Assembly (NCBI RefSeq): GCF_028640845.1
Contig: NC_080539.1
Location: forward strand, 160,781,236 to 160,845,235
DNA length: 64,000 nucleotides
From: Ahaetulla prasina
Lineage: Eukaryota; Chordata; Lepidosauria; Squamata; Colubridae
Direction: 5' to 3'
How positions within the stretch are numbered: the first letter of the stretch is position 1; each line of letters opens with the position of its first letter. This document shows positions 1 through 9,099 of this stretch, piece by piece. Below the pieces are notes generated by a model. It saw only the letters and a list, made by a program, of their open reading frames with translations. It was not told the origin of the DNA and did no database searches. A program made the translations under genes and the position numbers.

Positions 1-88
1 GGCTATAAACTGTAAAATGTAAACAAATGTAAATGTAAACAAACAAAAAACAAAAAATAGGCTTAATCTAGTTCTGAAAAAAAAGGGC

Positions 89-360
89 GTGGGGGAGACA
101 AAGACCTGTCTTTCCATCTTGTGGGAGAAGGCCTTCAATCACAACAATACAAGAACAAACAATAGATTCAAACTTAAAGTTAACCGCTTCAATCTTGATT
201 GCAGAAAATATGACTTCTGTAACAGAGTTACTAATGCTTGGAACACACTACCTGACTCTGTAGTCTCTTCTCAAAATCCCCAAAGCTTTAACCAAAAACT
301 GTCTACCATTGACCTCACTCTATTCCTAAGAGGTCTCAGATATGTTCCTATTGGATTCTA
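89..360 (+). mobile_element. LINE ORF2 C-terminal fragment (CR1/L2/Rex-like)
   Basis: The frame carries the distal tail of a non-LTR reverse transcriptase ORF, with the motif NRFNLDCRKYDFCNRV followed by NAWNTLPDSVV and SFNQKLSTIDLT. The same tail occurs on the minus strand at 41753-42124, so this is one repeat family seen twice in the window. Only about the last 80 residues remain; endonuclease and RT core are absent, as expected of a 5'-truncated copy. The ATG at 89 is not a real start. The exact clade cannot be decided from this piece. Confidence 0.8.
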
Positions 361-453
361 AAGAGGTCTCAGATATGTTCCTATTGGATTCTAAAGAGGT
401 CTCAGATATGTTCCTATTGGATTCTAAAGAGGTCTCAGATATGTTCCTATTTT
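328..453. repeat. 33-bp tandem repeat, about 3.8 copies
   Basis: A 33-bp unit beginning aagaggtctcagatatgttc starts at 328, 361, 394 and 427; the last copy is incomplete. It overlaps the stop codon of the LINE fragment and extends into its 3' UTR, so it is a local expansion of LINE sequence. Confidence 0.95.
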
Positions 454-479
454 TCTCAGAAAACATTTATCCAAAGCTT

Positions 480-1147
480 CTGCTGTTGGCCATTTTGGAA
501 ACAGATTGAGAGCTGGGAGGATTATTGTTTTGCTGATTCACACCAGTAAGCCTTATGTTGGAAGTGTCTTGACGAAGTCTCATTCGTCATCTTCAGGCTT
601 CAACCGTGCTTCTAGCAATGTGTGATTGCAGCTGTTTCTTCCTTTTAACTGCTAGTGGGGTTTGAACTGATTGGGTGGGAGCTTGGCTGTGCTCTGATTG
701 GATGTGGGTTTTTGTGCTCTGATTGGCTGGGGTGTGTCCTGTTTGGGTGGGAGCTTGGTTGTGCTCAAATTAGTCTGAGTTGCAGGGGATCTGAGCTGGT
801 GAGCTGCACTGCTGCTGTGGCCGGGTGGTGGTGGTGCTACATCTTAGTAGTGGGTGTCAGTCTGCTGCATGTATGGATTGGAGGGTTTGAAATGGCTAAT
901 GTTGCAGCTGCGGTCTGGCTTCTGGTCCTTGGTCGTGCTTCCTGATCAGTGTGGGTTTGGGTGTGCTTTCTGGGTGGATGTGTGTGTGGTGGCATCCTGT
1001 GGACCTCGTGAGTGTGGGTCTGGTGTCATTCCTCGTGTTAGGGACACGTTTGTCAATAAGGCAGGTTTCCAAATGGCTGGTAGGCGGGAGGTATCATCTC
1101 GTTTGTTCATGCTGTGTGGGCGTTTTCTATCTCGATGGCTTCTCTGA
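480..1147. other. GT-rich unclassified repeat-like sequence (possibly Penelope-like)
   Basis: The stretch contains the inverted motif gacgaagtctcattcgtc near 573 and then a degenerate tandem built on gattgggtgggagcttgg and similar phrases (660-760). Similar motifs occur around Penelope-like elements of reptiles, but I cannot see a GIY-YIG or RT domain here, so the assignment is a guess. The open frames across it look like low-complexity shadows. Confidence 0.3.
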
Positions 1148-1157
1148 TTATTCTGTT

Positions 1158-1487
1158 GTTAATAACTGCAATGATTCACTTAACAACTGTGTTAATAACT
1201 GCAATGATTCACTTAACAACTGTGTTAATAACTGCAATGATTCACTTAACAACTGTGTTAATAACTGCAATGATTCACTTAACAACTGTGTTAATAACTG
1301 CAATGATTCACTTAACAACTGTGTTAATAACTGCAATGATTCACTTAACAACTGTGTTAATAACTGCAATGATTCACTTAACAACTGTGTTAATAACTGC
1401 AATGATTCACTTAACAACTGTGTTAATAACTGCAATGATTCACTTAACAACTGTGTTAATAACTGCAATGATTCACTTAACAACTGT
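1158..1487. repeat. 33-bp minisatellite, 10 copies
   Basis: Ten essentially identical 33-bp units (phrases gttaataactgcaatgattc and acttaacaactgt) run head to tail. Because 33 is divisible by three, open frames exist on both strands, but they encode only an 11-residue repeat. The unit is a piece of the mariner-like MITE found at 27757, 28249 and 56580 (its 'gattcacttaacaactgtgg' segment), and the rest of that MITE continues at 1488. Confidence 0.97.
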
Positions 1488-1590
1488 GGCACAGAGGGGT
1501 TGTAAAATGGGGGAAAACTAACTTAACAAATGTTTCACTTAATCACAGAAATTTTGGGGTCAGTTGTGGTTGTAAGCTGAGGACTATATT
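1488..1590. mobile_element. Right end of mariner-like MITE (family M)
   Basis: The sequence continues the MITE past the minisatellite: gtaaaatgggg, cttaacaaatgtttcactta, acagaaattttgggg, then gtggttgtaagctgaggacta. It matches the right halves of copies at 28030-28132 and 56880-56975. The terminal cctg is degraded. Confidence 0.8.
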
Positions 1591-1957
1591 ATTGCTCTAT
1601 AATTAGCCTTACGTCAGTGGATTTTTCATCCAATTTTCTGAACCAGCGGAAGAAGTGTGTGATTTTAATCTTGGCTTTTGTCTACCATTCTTCACCAGAA
1701 GTGTGGATGGCTGTGCTCCCCAATAATGCCTTAGATCCAAGACAGCAACCCATCTTTATGGGCCTCAACGATGGATTGCATGCTCTGTCTTGCACATTGT
1801 CTAGTGAGGGTCACCCTCAGATACACTTAGTGGTGAGTTGTAATCTTAACTTGGCATTTTCTCTTCTGTACAATGGCAGCATTTATGCAACACACATAAC
1901 TTGCTTATTATATTAACTAATTTTTAGGGTTTTCCAAATATAATGAGCCATGTACCT
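1591..1957. other. No recognised feature
   Basis: An open frame on the plus strand (1617-1916) has no recognisable domain and no splice context. I see nothing else that can be supported. Confidence 0.4.
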
Positions 1958-2176
1958 AGCAATAGCACTTAGACTTATCTACCATTTCGTAGAGCTTTAC
2001 AGCCCTCTCTAATTGGTTTACAAAGTCAGCATATTGCCTCCAACAATCTTGGTCTTCATTTTACTGATCTTGGAAGGATAGAAGGCTGAGTCAACCATGA
2101 GCCAATGAGAATTGAACTGCTGGCAGTTTACAGAATTAGTCTGAAATACTGCATTCTAACCACTGAGCCACCATGA
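1958..2176 (-). mobile_element. tRNA-derived SINE (family S1), antisense
   Basis: Read on the minus strand, the element has a tRNA-like head (tggctcagtggttagaatgc) and a body through gactcagccttctatccttc, ending in a tail that includes gtaaaccaattagagagggc and ctgtaaagctctacg. Copies of the same body are at 20040, 39019, 50104 and 60524. Confidence 0.8.
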
Positions 2177-2283
2177 CTTATCAGATGTGCTGGGCTCACT
2201 TGACATATTAAGTCCTCCCCCTCCTAAACACAGTATCAAAATCTAATTTCCTCTAGATCTTGCACAAAAACATCTGTTAGAGT

Positions 2284-2487
2284 TGTTACGTACGTATGTA
2301 CATGAACGATTTGCATAGCTGCCGCTGATTGGTTGATTCAGCAGCGGGAAATTTAAAGCGCTGTCAGTGGCCGGCTGGCATGCCAGAGCTCTATCAAAAG
2401 TGAGACTCGGCAGCTTTCGTATTTGCTTTGCTGAGCGAATAAAGAGCTGAAAGTTCCTTGCATCTCTTCCTTGTGTCCTATCTAACA
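2284..2487 (+). mobile_element. 5' LTR of a Ty3/gypsy retrotransposon
   Basis: A TG...CA bounded segment of about 204 bp contains an AATAAA signal at 2438-2443 and lies 60 bp upstream of a gypsy-type gag frame in the same orientation. The 3' boundary may instead be a few bases later (cttca at 2492). No partner LTR is present in the window, so boundaries are inferred. Confidence 0.55.
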
Positions 2488-2547
2488 CTTCAATGAGGAT
2501 GGGATCTCAGGAAGGACAAAGGAACTGACAATCACCTCGTGGTAGCC

Positions 2548-3088
2548 ATGGCCATCTTATCTCCCGGAGAGCCTCCATTGGCCAACCTAATGATGGCTGC
2601 CTAGACCTCGCCAGAACTGGCAATTTACGATCCCCAGACAGAAGAATGGCACACATACATGAGCCATTTCAGGATGTTCTTAGAAGCCAACAACTATCAA
2701 GATCTACCAGACAACTGCAAATGAGCCCTTTTCCTGACCTACTGCGGTCTGAAGGTCTACAAGATGGCACAGACCCTGGTCTCCCCAGCCAACATCGAAT
2801 CCATCACCTGGGCGATGCTGTAGAACATGTTGCAGGACCACTATGCTCCAGCCGCGACCCCCATGGTGGTGAGAAGGCATGAGTTTTACCAGCAGCACCA
2901 ACGCAAGGGGGAAACAATGAACAAATTTGTGGCACAACTAAGAGAAATCCCATCAAAGTGTGAGTTTATCAATCCCGAATAAATGATGAAGGACCGCATC
3001 ATCCTGGACATGAGAGATCTAACCCTCTAGAAAGAACTACTGGTGAGACGAGGGGTATCCTTCAAGGATGCCGTTAAGGAAGTGAAAG
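2548..3088 (+). pseudogene. Ty3/gypsy gag, decayed by in-frame stops
   Basis: One uninterrupted reading frame runs about 180 codons without a frameshift but with five stop codons (the first about 18 codons in, then after short motifs such as YQDLPDNCK, ITWAML, FINPE and DMRDLTL). The pattern W-x-x-Y...FRMFLEAN followed by HEFYQQHQRKGETMNKFVAQLRE is typical of the retrotransposon gag domain that forms the nucleoprotein particle. The frame ends abruptly where L1-type sequence begins at about 3090, so the rest of gag, pol and the 3' LTR are missing. It cannot make protein. Confidence 0.8.
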
Positions 3089-3089
3089 T

Positions 3090-3710
3090 GGGACTTCCGG
3101 TTTGGCACCGTAGGTGATGGCGGTGATCTTTACGATCACCAACCTCTGGATTATGTGGAATCGCTAGGACAGCTTAAATCTGCTGTCCAGCGGTTCGGAA
3201 AACCCCCTCTTTGGGAGAAGGAGAAGGGGTGAGCTGAGGGCAGAGGTTGAATTTCCCTAAAGCCCCTGAGAAAAAAGGGGTTTGAAGGGTTAAGTTCCCT
3301 CCAGTAACCCGAAGTGCTCCAGATCCGAGGATTCTTCTGCTTTGGCGGAACCAATCACCATGACCAAACGCCGAGATTTATTTTGGACAATAAAGGATTA
3401 TACCGGACAGAACGAAAGTGGGAGAACTTTATGCAAGTAGCCAAGCCGATTCCCCGATACCTTGTAACAAGCTTGAAAACAGTAAAAAAATGGAGGCGAA
3501 TTGTTAACAAGTTAACGAGTGGAAAGCGAAAGTGATACTTTCAGCGTTTGCGTCTGCAGTTGGTAATTTGTATGTTACTTGCTGCTTTTACTCTTTAACT
3601 CTTTGCTGCCTGCTGATAGAATCTAGGGGAGATTTTTAAATACTGCTTTAAAAGACTGTGTTTCTTAGAGGTTAAGAAGATTTAAAGTGAATATTAAGTT
3701 GGAAATAAAT
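3090..3710 (+). mobile_element. L1 5' UTR-only fragment
   Basis: It begins gacttccggtttggcacc, like the 5' ends of the L1-type copies at 6661 and (minus strand) 17024. The last 313 bases (3391-3703) are nearly identical to 8763-9075, the leader just upstream of L1 ORF1. Homology stops in the A-rich aataaataaataaaa where the ORF1 start would follow. Loss of the 3' rather than the 5' part is the reverse of usual L1 truncation. Confidence 0.85.
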
Positions 3711-3786
3711 AAATAAAACAAATGTGTGAAACAACTTTCCCACCCTCAAATCAACTAGAGTCATTTGAACAAATAATAAAATAAAT

Positions 3787-4031
3787 AAATAAAACAAATG
3801 TGTGAAACAACTTTCCCACCCTCAAATCAACATTTGGCTCCTACTCCCTAGGCATTCAGAAAACATATATATATATGCTTATATATTATATAGTTACTTT
3901 CATGCTTATGCTTATATATACTGTTGTGACAAAATAAATAAATAAAATTAAATAAAATAAAACAAATGTGTGAAACAACTTTCCCACCCTCAAATCAACA
4001 TTTGGCTCCTACTCCCTAGGCATTCAGAAAA
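3787..4031 (+). mobile_element. Very short LINE 3' tail between 77-bp direct repeats
   Basis: Direct repeats of 77 bp (3787-3863 and 3955-4031, including ctcctactccctaggcattc) flank 91 bp that end ctgttgtgacaaaataaata. That end matches the 3' terminus of the LINE family seen at 54285-54465. A third partial copy of the direct repeat lies at 3714-3755, separated by agtcatttgaacaaataata. Confidence 0.7.
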
Positions 4032-5030
4032 ACCATGAAGACAGGTTTTTCTTTTGGGGATGAGTGTGTGTCAAACTTTCAATTGCTGATTAATTTTAGT
4101 AATAATTTGTTTTGTAGTCTTTACCTTTTGTACTATGAGTTTCTAAGTACTCCCTATAAATTAGTACTCAAATCAACTAAAGTCATTTGAACAAATAATA
4201 AATAAATATCACATATTCCTGTCCCCAAGCCCAAAGAAACCCCCAAAGCCTTCCTCAAAACCATAAAAATCAAAGTAAGTAGAACTACATCATATGCATG
4301 ACCTAGGAATGAGGGGAAAAAAATGAAAATCCTATTCCTGGTCATGCAGATGTCGTGCTTCTACTTATTTTGTATCATTCTTCTATTCATTGCAGATCTT
4401 GACTTTCTCCAAGACGTTAAATGTTGCCCCCAGCAAACAAAAAAATACCTACCTCAGCTAAATCACTTGCGGAATGACATAGAGTGAAGAACACAATTAA
4501 ATCATTGAAAGTTTTCCAGACATTCTCTTGGGCTGTGAACCTAGTACTATTGGCAGAAGTCCTTTAAGATCTTCTGCCAGCATCTTGTTTCCCATGCCAG
4601 CTGATCTGTGGCTGCACTATATGTATTTGGATGGGGAGAATACCATGCAGAATTGTTATTCTCAATAATGGACATACTGTTTCCTTAACTCAGCCTTCCT
4701 GATCTGGTGCGGTCCAGATGTGTGGAATATCAATTCCTGTAATTCCCAGCCAATGAAATCATGAATGTAACAGAGGATCACTGAAGGCACTGACACAAAC
4801 GCAGTTATATTAATGCGCATCAGAGCACTATGCAGTTATGTGTACATCCTGATCAATAGGAGCTCTGTATATAAACATTCAGTTGAATGGCTGGTATAGT
4901 TGAGTTACAGAAGGCTGGGCAACTGCTGGGTGGCCTCAAAAGAGATAGAGAAAACGCTAGAGTTATGCTCTGGATTTTTGCAGCCTGGATCTGGTAACCA
5001 TAGCATCGATTTTATACCCAAAGTGGATAA
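4032..5030. other. Mostly unrecognised; small repeat fragments
   Basis: Contains a second copy of tcatttgaacaaataataaa at about 4183 and a decayed repeat with gtccagatgtgtggaatatc (about 4710-4755) like the common reptile 'ccagatgtgttgga' repeat. A short near-palindrome (ggcagaagtc...gatcttctgcc) lies at 4553-4580. No coding evidence. Confidence 0.4.
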
Positions 5031-5382
5031 AAGGTAACGGTAAAGGTTCCTCTCACACATATGTGCTAGTCATTCCCAACTCTAGGGGGCGGTGCTCATC
5101 TCCATTTCAAAGCCAAAGAGCCATTGCTGTCCCACGACGATTCTGTGGTCATGTGGCCGGCATGACTAAACACCAAAGGCACACGGAATGCTGTTACCTT
5201 CCCACTAAAGGTGGTCCCTATTTTTCTACTTGAATTTTTTACATGCTTTCGAACTGCTAGGTTGGCAGAAGCTGGGACAAGTAACGGGAGCTCACCCCAT
5301 TACAAAGCACCAGGGATTCAAACCGCTGAATTTCAGACCTCTTGATTGACAAGCTCAGCATCTTAACCACTGAGCCACCGCA
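5031..5382 (-). mobile_element. tRNA-derived SINE (Sauria/Squam-type), antisense
   Basis: On the minus strand the head reads gcggtggctcagtggttaag (box A) and gcggtttgaatccc (box B), consistent with a tRNA promoter. The body includes cagcttctgccaacctagca, agtagaaaaatagggaccac and catgccggccacatgacc, and it ends in taccgttacctt. This body is widespread in lizards and snakes. A diverged partial relative lies at 36893. Confidence 0.85.
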
Positions 5383-6457
5383 TCTCCACTGAGCCACCCG
5401 AAGTGGATAGCAGAAGTCAAATAAATTAAGTCAATTGAACAAATAATAAAAATAACACGTAGGATCTAGTTCTAGGATCATATTCTTTCTTAGCCTAATT
5501 TTGTAAGTCCCTTGCAAATTGAAATCAAAATCCTTTCAAGAAAGCTCTCTTCTTCTCCCAGTAGCCTTTGAAGAAAATCAGGGTGGAAAATGCACATGAG
5601 AAAAGAAGGTGCCAGAAATGACAATGGCAGATTCCTCTTTTTTTATTATTATTCAGACCCACTGCAGACAGGCATCAAGTTAAAAACGTGATCCTTAAGC
5701 GAAAACAAATATTGTCTATCTGTGCCTTAAACAAAGACCTGCAAAAAAAACAACAACAATAACCCAGGACTAAAGGTGGTAGAAGGAACTTGCCCTAATG
5801 CAAACTTAATGCTTGATTGTGAACACACAAATCCAAGCTTCTCCTCTGGGCACATCAGCAAAGCTTACATACAAAAAAAGCTCTGGGAAAAGCAATTTCG
5901 GTTTAAGCCGCTGTCACATCCTGCTCATCTAAAACAATATATACATTATATGAGATCCGTTTTCATAAATAAGTGAACCGAAGAGGCTAAGACTGCAAAG
6001 TGTGTTAGAACATGTTAGCAAGCATTTGGGAACATAGGGATTTTGAAAACCAAAATAGATAAGAGGATGATAATTTGCTTTGCCACAGTGACCAAGAAGA
6101 ATCTATTCCCCCTTCTTATCATTGCTCTGCTCATATTTAACTAATAGCTTGTGGGTAAAATGTTTCATCATTATCAATTTTTGCTGCAGACTCTATTCAA
6201 CAAACTCTTTTTGTCAGGGGCACTGCATTCAGAATTCTTTGTATTCAGTGCAATGGACTTTAAGTCTTCATATTCTTAAGATTTTTGTCTTTAGTCTTAA
6301 CTGTGATGTATATTTGTTTAGTATCAGGAAGGAAGCATGTAACTTCCACACTTTTTAAAGGTTTTGGCACACCTGGCCGCATTCATTTCAATGTATTGCA
6401 TGAGGGGTTAGAACAGATGCATCCGTGGGAGAGAGGGAGCTTCTTCATTCTATAGGT
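5383..6457. other. No recognised feature
   Basis: AT-rich unique-looking sequence with a third copy of the gaacaaataataaa phrase near 5435. Open frames at 5776 and 6122 show no domain. Confidence 0.4.
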
Positions 6458-6575
6458 CAGAGGTGGCAGCTATGGACCCTTCACAACTTGTGGACTCCAA
6501 TTCCCAGAATTCCATTCTGGCTCAGGAATTCTGGGAGTTGAACTCCACAGGTCATAAAGGGCCCATAATTGCCTG
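6458..6575. mobile_element. Palindromic MITE (family P), decayed
   Basis: The arms acttgtggactccaattccc and gggagttgaactccacaggt form an imperfect inverted repeat around gaattc...gaattc, as in the copies at 29454, 42391, 51284 and 61183. I could not find a convincing target duplication. Confidence 0.7.
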
Positions 6576-6645
6576 CCCCGTTATAAGTCATTGAATGCTA
6601 TCATTTTTCATTGTGATGATAGCTGATGGGCAAATGGATGATTTT

Positions 6646-6660
6646 AAGACAGGTTTTATC
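6646..6660. repeat. Left target-site duplication of L1 complex
   Basis: aagacaggttttatc recurs at 18103-18117, immediately after a poly(A) tail, so it brackets the entire 6661-18102 block. Confidence 0.9.
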
Positions 6661-7076
6661 AGACTTCCTGTGACTCCGCTGGTCATTGAGGACAGTCTTT
6701 TTAGACCACCAGCCCTGGATCGCGTAGAGCCACTAAGACAGCGAAAATCAGCTGTCTAGCGGCTTGGAAACCTTTCCCCCGGTTGAAGAGGGAAAGTTGA
6801 GCAATCTGGTGGAGATAGAGCTTCCCCAAAAGCACCAGAAATGATCCTGGAGGCTTGAAGGGAAGAGCTCCCTTGGTAACCTGAATAGCTCCGGATCCAG
6901 GACACCTCTGTCTTTTTTGGCAGAGCAAAACGCCGCGACCACATCTGCGATCAATATTGAGATTAAATAGATTTTTGACTTAACCAGACAGAGCAATGTC
7001 AGGAGGCAAGGTAGATGTGAGTACCAGATCTCAACCCTGTGTGTGGATTCCATTTGAGAAGAAAGGAAATGGTGTC

Positions 7077-7093
7077 ATAAAGGATTATACCGG
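7077..7093. repeat. Left target-site duplication of nested retroposon X
   Basis: ataaaggattataccgg (17 bp) is repeated exactly at 8759-8775. The related L1 leader at about 3391-3405 has this site once, showing the empty state. Confidence 0.95.
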
Positions 7094-8758
7094 GGGCTTC
7101 TGGGTGGCGCCACCCTCCTCGTTGGGTGCTAATTTATGGCACTCCGCATTGAATATGGTAGAAGCCGGATTTAACAACTGATCCCGGCTTCATTTCTCTC
7201 TCTGGTTGAAAGAGAGAGACAGAGCAAGGGGGAGGATTTGGGTAGATTCTCCTAGGGGCTTTGTTTTTGTAATACAAAGCCCTGAACGGTCGAATCCCCT
7301 TATTTACCCCTCCCCCACCTCCAGTATTCTCTGCGCTCCTGAAAAAGCAGGAAAAGAGGAGGGTGTCCACTTCTGCTAACAATTGATTTCTTTTTGTGGA
7401 TACGAAAAGCAGGCGGAAGAGTGTGAGGAACAATTATTGGTTTGCAAGTATTTTTGATTTTCTGACTTCCTCCCCCCCTTCAGTTTCGTTTTAGAGAAAC
7501 TGAAAGCAGAGCGATACATCAAAGGGAGCTTTGCTGTTGAATCGAAACTGAATGGAGATTTTATCTTATTGTGTTTGACCGTGGATTGTTGGATTATATT
7601 ACGTTGTTTAAGTACGCTACAAGGGGATTCTCAGCAGGAATTTTGTTATGGAGGTTCTTTCAGAAGAATGGGTTCGGGACGTTATACAGGACTACACAGA
7701 AAGAATGTATTTAATTATTCAAAAATACAAATTGATAAAAAATGGGGACGTTTTGGATGAGAGTTTGGAGCAAATTAACCAGTGCAATTATTCGGAAAAT
7801 GGAATGGAGGATATACAAATAAAAGTGGATAAATATGAAGATTTGATCGTGAAGAAACAAGGTGATCTAAAGAAGTTTTCTTTAAACAGTTTGGATGAGT
7901 TGCCTGAATTTGTGCTACAGGAGATTGTCCCTCAAATGGAAAAGACTCACAAGCTTAATGTTTCCCAAGAGTTCTCTTTTTGGACTGATGGAATATACGG
8001 CAGTAATTTTTGGATTTCTGGACATAAGGAATTACTAGGAAATATTGTGATTGACTTTTTAAAAAGAGCAACGAAGGAAAGACAGAGATTAATGCACCAA
8101 AAAATGGCAAGAGACAAAGTATTATTTTTGAAACAAGGTTTTTAAAATATTAATAGACAAAATATTTGTGTCCCCGAAGGCAATTTGTGATTATAAAAGA
8201 CTAGATATTTGGATATACTGGACTTTGATGAGGAAGGACTAAAGTTGAATAGATATTGTAATTAATTAAATAATATTGTAATTTTCTCTATTGAAATTTT
8301 ATAAATTTTATAATCTTTTGTATTGAATTTTAAGTAGAATATTCTTGAAAGATCTTATGTAAGAAGGACTTGGGGAAATTATATGGTTATATGGTTATAG
8401 AAGTTATAAGGAGATATTCTTTGAACTGGATTGGATTTTATGCTTTAGCTGGTTTTAAAATATTTTAGGATTAATTTGTTCTACTGATTTATATATTTTA
8501 TTACTGTTTATTGTTAATTTTTTGAAGGATTTGGTTATGTAAGGAGGAAGTCAGAGTTAGAGAGGGAGAATTGGTATAATAGTTTTGGGAAAAAAAATTT
8601 TTTAGCATATGTTTGTTTTATTTTAACTATACCTTGTGTTTCTTCCGGGAAGCCAGGGGGGAGGGGGGAGGGGGTTTGTGAAGGGAGAGGGGTTGGTGGG
8701 AAAGGGGGAAAAAAATTTTTTGTAAAACTTTTTGAATAAAAAAAAATAAAAAAAAAAA
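7094..8758 (+). mobile_element. Non-autonomous L1-type retroposon X with its own ORF
   Basis: The element is delimited by perfect 17-bp target duplications. Its 5' end, gggcttctgggtggcgcc, resembles the L1 5' end gacttccgggtggctccgc. It carries a leader of about 550 bp, one ORF (7648-8145), an AT-rich region, and an L1-like 3' UTR with a G-rich tract (8650-8700), gtaaaactttttgaataaa and poly(A). There is no ORF1, endonuclease or RT, so it must have been mobilised in trans, presumably by L1 (inference from shared ends). Length is about 1.66 kb. I do not recognise it as a named family. Confidence 0.85.
7648..8145 (+). CDS. Unrecognised 165-residue protein of retroposon X
   Basis: This intact ORF is the only long frame of the nested retroposon. 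The ATG at 7648 follows a leader of about 550 bp, and the stop lies about 600 bp before poly(A). I recognise no domain. Residues 1-35 (MEVLSEEWVRDVIQDYTERM onward) and 50-80 (MEDIQIKVDKYEDLIVKKQG) look helical and charged. The middle has FSFWTDGIYGSNFWISGHKE, and the C-terminus is basic (FLKRATKERQRLMHQKMARD). It does not resemble the L1 ORF1p copies at 9100, 13527 or 16362, which keep a recognisable RRM/CTD. It could be a nucleic-acid-binding accessory protein, or an ORF captured from elsewhere. Whether it is translated is unknown. Confidence 0.6.
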   Translation: MEVLSEEWVRDVIQDYTERMYLIIQKYKLIKNGDVLDESLEQINQCNYSENGMEDIQIKVDKYEDLIVKKQGDLKKFSLNSLDELPEFVLQEIVPQMEKTHKLNVSQEFSFWTDGIYGSNFWISGHKELLGNIVIDFLKRATKERQRLMHQKMARDKVLFLKQGF

Positions 8759-8775
8759 ATAAAGGATTATACCGG
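8759..8775. repeat. Right target-site duplication of retroposon X
   Basis: Exact copy of 7077-7093 directly after the poly(A) tail. The host L1 leader resumes with acagaacgaaagtgg. Confidence 0.95.
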
Positions 8776-9099
8776 ACAGAACGAAAGTGGGAGAACTTTA
8801 TGCAAGTAGCCAAGCCGATTCCCCGATACTTTGTAACAAGCTTGAAAACAGTAAAAAAATGGAGGCGAATTGTTAACAAGTTAACGAGTGGAAAGCGAAA
8901 GTGATACTTTCAGCGTTCCGTCTGCAGTTGGTAATTTGCATGTTACTTGCTGCTTTTACTCTTTAACTCTTTGCTGCCTGCTGATAGAATCTAGGGGAGA
9001 TTTTTAAATACTGCTTTAAAAGACTGTGTTTTTTAGAGGTTAAGAAGATTTAAAGTGAATATTAAGTTGGAAATAAATAAATATATAATTTTATAGAAG

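Noticed and set aside
1158..1487. CRISPR-like regular array
   Set aside because: Units are contiguous identical 33-mers without unique spacers, in vertebrate DNA.
951..1505. Long open frames on both strands with an 11-residue repeat
   Set aside because: They are produced by the 33-bp minisatellite and its MITE context; no start context, no homology.
2548..3088. All gag stop codons explained by C-to-T editing
   Set aside because: Every stop codon is one C-to-T step from a sense codon, so the pattern is uninformative without an aligned relative.
6701..7433. Several overlapping minus-strand ORFs in L1 5' UTR
   Set aside because: Antisense to GC-richer L1 leader sequence; the known L1 antisense ORF0-type start was not identifiable.
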